Below, in pieces: positions 6,624 to 10,917 of a DNA stretch of 10,917 bases (within the stretch, counting starts at the first letter, position 1; every line of letters begins with the position of its first letter). This DNA comes from Verrucomicrobiota bacterium. Lineage in GTDB: Bacteria; Verrucomicrobiota; Verrucomicrobiae; Opitutales; CG1-02-43-26. Both the position numbers and the translations under genes were made by a program. The notes beneath the pieces were generated by a model that did no database searches, was not told where the DNA came from, and saw only the letters and a list, made by a program, of their open reading frames with translations. The DNA lies in contig JABDAI010000006.1 of the NCBI GenBank assembly GCA_013289195.1, forward strand, positions 1-10,917. The letters are read 5' to 3'.

Positions 6624-7898
6624 ATGGAACCACTACCAAAATCAACCAAAACAAAAAATAATGAAAAACCAACCATTCAAGTCTCAGAAAGCTCATCTCG
6701 GGTTTCATTGGAAACATTGAACTCTGAACCACGTAGCGCTAATCAAGAGGCACATAATAGCTTAACCATTCCAAATGTAAATAAATCTATCTGGGAACGT
6801 TTACTCAATTTCCCTCCCGATATTCTTCTTCAAATTTTTCGTAAGTTGCACACAATTCTTGCTTTGCGACTTGTTTCAAAGCAATCAAACCAATTTGTAT
6901 CTTCAATAATGATTGCTGGCGAATATAGTCTTCTATCAAGCAAAGCCGTCATTCCCTTTAACTTTTCAAGCATACACCCTGAGATTGATCAGTCTATTGA
7001 AGAAAAATTTGATTTTGCTGCAGAAAATGCGCAAGTAGAAGTTAAAATAGCTCTAGAGGATTTGTTTGAATCGGATACTGTATTAAGCTCAATTCCGCAA
7101 GACAAATTAAAACTCATTGTCGAAATTAAGAATCCTAGGGAACTAAAGTTTTTTAGAAAATTTCTTTTAAAAGAGGGTAACGAAATACTTATTAATCAAA
7201 TAGTAGGATTGGATTTAGAATCAGTTGGGATGAATGATAAGACAGTTCTTATTATTAATGAGATATTTCAAAATAAAAGTTTTATTTCTAAACTAAGCAA
7301 AATTTCCTTCGGTGATTTGTGTAATGTTGATTTCAAATTACCCTCACTACCAGAAATTTCTATGATTTCTTTTGGAAAATTTCTTGGAGAGGTCTCAGTC
7401 AATTTTTCAAAAGATTATCCCAAAATGAAAACACTTTCTTTTGAGAGTATCAATTGTACTTCTTTGGAACTTTACTTACCAGAGGCTTTACCTCAACTTA
7501 AAATGCTTTCTTTTGGTGATATTTCCGTTGGCAAGGAATGTTCAATTATATTCCCTAGCTTTCTTCCTAAACTTACGACCCTTGCATTTAATATGATTTC
7601 ATTGCGTCAACCTATTCTATTCCCTGAAGCTCTACCTAAACTGGTCCTATGTTCTTTTGGGGATTTTTATATGAAGGTAAATCTCCCACTTTCACTTCCA
7701 AAGCTCAGTAAACTCGAATTTGGAGAAATCGGAAGCGAATCTGTCATTAATTTCCCAGATGATCTTCCTGAACTTACTACTCTTATCTTCGGTGATATTT
7801 TGGAAGGGGCCAAGTTTAATTTCCCTACTTCTCTCAAAAAACTAAAATATCTTCAGGATGAAAGTGGTAGTGTTAAAAAAGCCATTAATTTTGATTAA
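6624..7898 (+). CDS. F-box-like protein with LRR-type FG repeats, putative host-directed effector
   Basis: A 424-residue protein with no signal peptide or membrane segment. Residues 1-50 are polar and low in complexity (Ser, Thr, Lys, Asn, Pro). Residues 62-93 (NFPPDILLQIF at 62-72, then LRLVSKQSNQFVSS) match the F-box pattern LPxEILxxIFxxL...LRxVSKxWxxLxxS, though the middle is shortened. Eukaryotic F-box domains recruit SKP1 of SCF ubiquitin ligases, and bacterial F-box proteins known from intracellular symbionts and pathogens are host-acting effectors. From about residue 223 to 410 there are at least seven imperfect repeats of 21-25 residues with the pattern LPxLxxLxFGxI...xxFPxx, starting at 242, 265, 289, 314, 337, 358 and 381. 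They look like a leucine-rich-repeat solenoid with Phe-Gly where classic repeats have Leu-x-x-Asn. The likely architecture is secretion region, F-box, linker and substrate-binding LRR. A host ubiquitin role is inference. It has its own promoter and no Shine-Dalgarno. Confidence 0.8.
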   Translation: MEPLPKSTKTKNNEKPTIQVSESSSRVSLETLNSEPRSANQEAHNSLTIPNVNKSIWERLLNFPPDILLQIFRKLHTILALRLVSKQSNQFVSSIMIAGEYSLLSSKAVIPFNFSSIHPEIDQSIEEKFDFAAENAQVEVKIALEDLFESDTVLSSIPQDKLKLIVEIKNPRELKFFRKFLLKEGNEILINQIVGLDLESVGMNDKTVLIINEIFQNKSFISKLSKISFGDLCNVDFKLPSLPEISMISFGKFLGEVSVNFSKDYPKMKTLSFESINCTSLELYLPEALPQLKMLSFGDISVGKECSIIFPSFLPKLTTLAFNMISLRQPILFPEALPKLVLCSFGDFYMKVNLPLSLPKLSKLEFGEIGSESVINFPDDLPELTTLIFGDILEGAKFNFPTSLKKLKYLQDESGSVKKAINFD

Positions 7899-8177
7899 AC
7901 GTAAAGATCCTTAAGATTTTAGGAAATATTAAGTATTTTAATAATTCAACATTTTATCTCTAATGTGGATATAAAACTTATGTAATATTTCATAAGCATC
8001 CTATAATCATATACTTACATTAATATTAGTAGATATTGATAATATTATTTCACCTTTCATAAAGTAATAATAATAAATATTATAATTTTATATTTATATA
8101 AATATTAGAATATTTGCTAAAAACAAAATTTAAATGTATATTAAATTAAAATTAAAAAAACTAACTATTTTAAAATT
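7899..8177. other. AT-rich intergenic region
   Basis: These 279 bp hold no convincing gene or RNA. They contain an imperfect stem CTTATG/CATAAG near 7978-7997 without a T-run, a 16-bp palindrome ATATTTATATAAATAT (8090-8105) that may be chance in such AT-rich DNA, and at the right end the promoter of the next gene (8114-8142). No clear terminator for the F-box-like gene was found. Confidence 0.6.
8114..8142 (+). promoter_or_regulatory. Sigma70-like promoter of the helical-repeat gene
   Basis: TTGCTA (8114-8119), a 17-nt spacer and TATATT (8137-8142) match the consensus in four and five of six positions. The -10 box ends 35 nt before the ATG at 8178. Spacing and -10 sequence are the same as in the promoter of the F-box-like gene. 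Confidence 0.45.
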
Positions 8178-9068
8178 ATGAAACCAATAAAAGGCAAAGA
8201 ACCACAACAAGGACAAGTTCGGGGTACAGAAGCAAAAAAACCTTCTCCAGCTAGACCTGAAATTTATGAAAAAGCTCAGAAAGCTGCCGGTTTAGCACGA
8301 GGTAAGACTATTGCTTTAACAGATAGAGATACTAAAATGATAAAAGACTTTCAAAAGGGAAAAAGGACTGATGAAGCCAATTTGGAAATGAAAAATTTTC
8401 TTGTAGACACAACTGGCAATAAGCTGAAAGGGATCCACCCAGAAGGATTAAAGCAAATAAGTCAATTTTTATTAACCTCAAACAATATTGCTATAATCAA
8501 TCTTGTTCTGGACCAAGTAATGCCCCGAGATGTGGAAGGAGTTTTTAAATTACTTAATGAACATCCTGAATTATTGAAAGATATAAAAATATTAAAAATA
8601 ATATTGTCTTCTGTGGATCCTGTAGGGGTTATGAAAGCGGTATTGGAAAATGAAAATTTAAGGGACATGGAACATGAAACATTTCAAATGATAGTAGCTT
8701 TTAAAAAACCAGTAGAGATATTAAATGCTCTGGACGCAAAAATTTTGGTTTTGGATCCTAAGATTTTGAAGAGAATATTAATTTCAGATAAGCCTCTAGA
8801 AATTATCGAGTTAATTAAACATTATCCTGTTCTAATAAATTTAAAATATAATGAATTTAATAAAATATTAAATGATGAAAAACGTAATCCGATAATAAAT
8901 CTAATGGGAAAAGCTGCCATAATGGAAGATGTAAATCCTGATGTTGTAGAAACAACGTTATTTAGATTAAAAAACCCTGAACAGGCAGGCGCAGTTCTAC
9001 ATCAAATAATCGCGATACAAAGAACGCATAGAGACATCCAGTCACAAAAAAAGGAAAGCGAAAAATAA
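8178..9068 (+). CDS. Hypothetical protein with degenerate alpha-helical tandem repeats
   Basis: I do not recognise the family. The 296-residue protein has no signal peptide or membrane helix. Residues 1-75 are basic and polar (many Lys, Gln, Gly, Pro), like the N-termini of the other accessory proteins here. From about residue 138 to 281 the sequence repeats every 28-30 residues: LKIIL at 139, FQMIV at 169, LKRIL at 197, FNKIL at 227 and VETTL at 257. In most units a Pro follows 6-9 residues later, then a hydrophobic helix (DPVGVMKAVL, KPVEILNAL, KPLEIIELI, NPIINLM, NPEQAGAVL). A related stretch starts near 91 (LKQISQFL). This suggests two-helix repeats forming an alpha-solenoid, usually a protein-binding scaffold. 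The tail is charged (QKKESEK). It has its own promoter, has no Shine-Dalgarno, and ends 12 bp from the convergent ruvC. A host-directed role is a guess from context. Confidence 0.72.
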   Translation: MKPIKGKEPQQGQVRGTEAKKPSPARPEIYEKAQKAAGLARGKTIALTDRDTKMIKDFQKGKRTDEANLEMKNFLVDTTGNKLKGIHPEGLKQISQFLLTSNNIAIINLVLDQVMPRDVEGVFKLLNEHPELLKDIKILKIILSSVDPVGVMKAVLENENLRDMEHETFQMIVAFKKPVEILNALDAKILVLDPKILKRILISDKPLEIIELIKHYPVLINLKYNEFNKILNDEKRNPIINLMGKAAIMEDVNPDVVETTLFRLKNPEQAGAVLHQIIAIQRTHRDIQSQKKESEK

Positions 9069-9080
9069 ATTCTAAAAAAT

Positions 9081-9656
9081 TTACATCCAGGTAAAAGCAT
9101 GGCAAAGTGCTGTGCTCACGGCATCTGCTTCATCAGCTGGCAACTTAGTATTATGATTTAAATGCTGTCTAACCATACCTATCATTTGTTCTTTACTTGC
9201 TCTGCCAAAGCCAACTACTGCTTGCTTAATTCTAAGAGGAGGATATTCGAAAATCGGAATATTATGAATGGCTACAGCCGCTATAGCAGCACCGCGAGCA
9301 GCGCCTAGAAGTTGGGCTGTTTGAAAATTTTGAACATAAATTGTTTGTTCGATTGCTACATGTCGTACTTCAGCTTGATTAAGGATGTCAGTTATGGCTT
9401 TATGGATAGCACCTAAACATTCTGGCATGCTTAAAGAACTTTTTAAAATAATAGTTGTACTTTGATGCAAAATAGGCGTTTGATTGGGTCGAAATTCCAA
9501 TAATGCTAGTCCAGTTCCCCGCAAACCTGGGTCAATTCCTAAAATAATCCCTGAAAAAGGTTTACGATTTATCATCCCAGATAATCCATTTTGTGTGGGT
9601 ATTGGCAGCTTTCCTGCGAGCTTTTGTGCCCAAAGTGTTCTGTTTGATTTCTTCAC
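9081..9656 (-). CDS. ruvC: Crossover junction endodeoxyribonuclease RuvC
   Basis: Holliday-junction resolvase that works as a dimer with the RuvAB branch-migration motor in recombination and repair. The four acidic catalytic residues are recognisable: Asp42 in LGIDPGLRGTG, Glu103 in VAIEQTIYVQNFQTA, and Asp175 and Asp178 in ADEADAVSTALCHAF. The segment PPLRIKQAVVGFGRASKEQ (139-157) is the conserved KQAVxGxGxAxKxQ region. With the GTG start at 9656 the protein has 191 residues, including an extension of about 35 residues before the first strand. An ATG at 9573-9575 would give the usual 164 residues. I keep the GTG because the extension (TLWAQKLAGKLP) looks like real coding sequence, of a kind I recall from Verrucomicrobiota, and because the promoter candidate lies close to it. 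The gene is 97 bp downstream of recF rather than beside ruvA/ruvB. Confidence 0.93.
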   Translation of the reverse strand: MKKSNRTLWAQKLAGKLPIPTQNGLSGMINRKPFSGIILGIDPGLRGTGLALLEFRPNQTPILHQSTTIILKSSLSMPECLGAIHKAITDILNQAEVRHVAIEQTIYVQNFQTAQLLGAARGAAIAAVAIHNIPIFEYPPLRIKQAVVGFGRASKEQMIGMVRQHLNHNTKLPADEADAVSTALCHAFTWM

Positions 9657-9670
9657 TATCTACAATTGTT

Positions 9671-9698
9671 ATAATAAATTTATTAAAAAAACAAGCAA
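9671..9698 (-). promoter_or_regulatory. Possible promoter of ruvC
   Basis: On the minus strand TTGCTT (9693-9698) and TATTAT (9671-9676) are 16 nt apart in the 97-bp recF-ruvC gap, 14 nt before the GTG start. The region also contains T-runs and a 12-bp palindrome AATAAATTTATT (9673-9684), so the assignment is weak. Confidence 0.3.
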
Positions 9699-9753
9699 CC
9701 TATTTCACTCTGTTAAACTTTGTTTTATTATTTTTTTAATAAATGTATCTTAT

Positions 9754-10833
9754 TCACTTATTTAAGAGAAAGTTACCATTGGAAACATTGTATATTTGCC
9801 AGTCACGATCGCTTGTTTTGTCCGGTAATGTGGTGCCTGTTGCAATGACTTGGAAACTAGGATCTAAAGTTTTCCAAAAGGCATTGCTGCGTAGGGGATC
9901 GAGTTGACCGAGAATATCATCAGCCAGGATTATTGGTTTTAACCCGGAATATTCATTAAAATATCTTATTTGTGCTAGACGAAGTGCAATGACCAAACCG
10001 CGTTGCTGCCCTTCAGAACCATATTGCCTGGCTCCTTTGGATTTTAATTTAAATTCTAAGTCATCGCGCTGAGGACCATTTTGAGTGGATTTAAATGAAG
10101 CATCTCGGTCAAATCCTTTGGAAAGGATTTCTAAAAAATCGTCTTTTGAATGCAGTATACAGTCTGGACGGTAAATAATCTCAGGCTCTTCGACTTCTTG
10201 GACTAGAGAGGAATAGGATTCTGTTAAATACAAACGCAGTAATTCAATATTTTTTGATCTTTTTTGATAAATATTAAAAGCTAAGGGAGCTAAAATAGGA
10301 TTATAAAGCTCTATCATCGATTTAGAAGCCATTTGGCGCAGAAGGGCATTGCGTTCTAATAAAGCTCTGTGGTAGCGACGTAAGTCATTGAAATAATCAC
10401 CATCCATAGCCGACAGGGTAAGATCTAAAAATTTCCTTCGCAAAGCGGGAGCGCCTCTTAAAAGTTGCATATCTTCTGAAGAAAGGACCACGATGGGTAT
10501 TTTTCCAATAAATTCGGAAAATTTGTTGATTTTATTGTCATTGACAAAAAGTTCTTTTTCTTGGGATTTTAATTTAAGAAGTATTTCCATATCCCCTTCT
10601 ATTGGGTGATCGATGCCAAAGAAAAGCTGTGTTTCTGACGTTCCGTGTTGAATTAAAGTTTTAATGTCTTGGGTACGAAAGGAACGTAAGGCGGTCAATA
10701 AACTGATTGCTTCTAAAAGATTTGTTTTCCCTTGTCCATTGGGCCCAAGGAAAAATTGACTATGGGCTTCAAAATTTAATGCAGCGAATTTAATATTTCG
10801 AAAATTCTGTAAATGGATACGCCTGAGCAACAT
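9754..10833 (-). CDS. recF: DNA replication and repair protein RecF
   Basis: SMC-like ATPase that binds DNA at gap edges and, with RecO and RecR, helps load RecA. The N-terminus LLRRIHLQNFRNI is the typical RecF start, followed by the Walker A motif GPNGQGKT (30-37) and LLTALRSFR. The ABC signature is SEGQQR (273-278). The Walker B and D-loop region is ILADDILGQLD (302-312), with the adjacent acidic pair Asp305-Asp306. VVLSSEDMQLLRGAPALRRKFLD (about 115-137) is the usual RecF hallmark region. At 359 residues the protein is full length. The ATG start fits the family; the upstream AAGATAAAGA is a weak purine stretch at best. It is followed on the same strand by ruvC. In many bacteria recF sits beside dnaA/dnaN/gyrB, which is not the case on the side visible here. 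Confidence 0.96.
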   Translation of the reverse strand: MLLRRIHLQNFRNIKFAALNFEAHSQFFLGPNGQGKTNLLEAISLLTALRSFRTQDIKTLIQHGTSETQLFFGIDHPIEGDMEILLKLKSQEKELFVNDNKINKFSEFIGKIPIVVLSSEDMQLLRGAPALRRKFLDLTLSAMDGDYFNDLRRYHRALLERNALLRQMASKSMIELYNPILAPLAFNIYQKRSKNIELLRLYLTESYSSLVQEVEEPEIIYRPDCILHSKDDFLEILSKGFDRDASFKSTQNGPQRDDLEFKLKSKGARQYGSEGQQRGLVIALRLAQIRYFNEYSGLKPIILADDILGQLDPLRSNAFWKTLDPSFQVIATGTTLPDKTSDRDWQIYNVSNGNFLLNK

Positions 10834-10873
10834 TGCATCTTTATCTTACGGGAATTTTTAAAACTTGGCCGTC

Positions 10874-10917
10874 CTATTTCAACGATGTTACACGAACGAT
10901 TTGCTCAAAAGCAGCCC
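10874..10917 (-). CDS. Possible C-terminal tail of an upstream gene
   Basis: On the minus strand the last 44 nt stay open in one frame and end in TAG (10874-10876), giving AAFEQIVRVTSLK. The other two frames close within the first 30 nt. It would end 40 bp upstream of recF on the same strand. Fourteen codons are too few to identify or prove a gene. Confidence 0.28.
   Translation of the reverse strand, partial: AAFEQIVRVTSLK

Noticed and set aside
8090..8105. A 16-bp palindrome ATATTTATATAAATAT
   Set aside because: It contains no G or C and lies in a long AT-rich gap, so it is not convincing as an operator or a terminator.
9066..9083. An inverted repeat TAAATT-N6-AATTTA between the convergent stops
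   Set aside because: Its six A/T-only pairs include the two stop codons themselves. It is too weak for a bidirectional terminator call.
9484..9765. A 93-codon plus-strand open frame overlapping ruvC and the recF-ruvC gap
   Set aside because: It is antisense to the ruvC N-terminal region, then runs through AT-rich spacer with a low-complexity Phe/Ile/Asn-rich end. No start signal or domain supports it.
1..10917. Search for CRISPR arrays, tRNA or rRNA genes, insertion sequences and att-type repeats
   Set aside because: No regularly spaced repeats, no tRNA-like cloverleaf with a CCA end, no transposase motifs and no flanking long repeats were seen by eye.

Overview
The window (about 10.9 kb, AT-rich) looks like chromosome of a host-associated bacterium. 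A complete six-gene biotin operon lies between effector-like accessory genes, and two housekeeping recombination genes follow. The RuvC protein has features I associate with Verrucomicrobiota, especially Opitutales-like lineages: an LRG after the first catalytic Asp, a PPLRIKQAVVG segment and an N-terminal extension. That lineage call is from memory and tentative. The F-box-like protein with leucine-rich-type repeats, and two other cytoplasmic-looking proteins with low-complexity polar N-termini, are the kind of genes found in bacteria living in amoebae, protists or arthropods.

Layout. 1-894 (minus) is a partial unrecognised gene running off the left edge. 895-1054 is a divergent intergenic region with a near-consensus promoter for the left gene and a BirA-type operator for the biotin operon. 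1055-6501 (plus) is bioA-bioB-bioD-bioF-esterase-bioC, with gaps of 4-9 nt and one 4-nt overlap. 6624-7898 (plus) is an F-box-like/LRR-like gene. 8178-9068 (plus) is a gene for a helical-repeat protein. 9081-9656 (minus) is ruvC and 9754-10833 (minus) is recF. The last 44 nt may hold the tail of another minus-strand gene.

How the genes work together. BioC methylates malonyl-ACP. The small alpha/beta hydrolase probably cleaves the pimeloyl-ACP methyl ester after fatty-acid elongation. BioF, BioA, BioD and BioB then make KAPA, DAPA, dethiobiotin and biotin. The operator (8-bp arms, TTGTTAA-N17-TTAACAA) has the geometry of the Bacillus BirA box, so repression by a bifunctional BirA encoded elsewhere is likely. 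The accessory genes each have their own sigma70-like promoter with a 17-bp spacer. Almost no gene has a recognisable Shine-Dalgarno sequence.

Most notable points: BioB has Asn93 where the E. coli enzyme has the cluster ligand Cys97; BioA looks more like the lysine-using BioK type than the E. coli SAM-using type; the esterase is a 203-residue form I cannot place in a named family; and the two accessory proteins downstream are built of degenerate tandem repeats.
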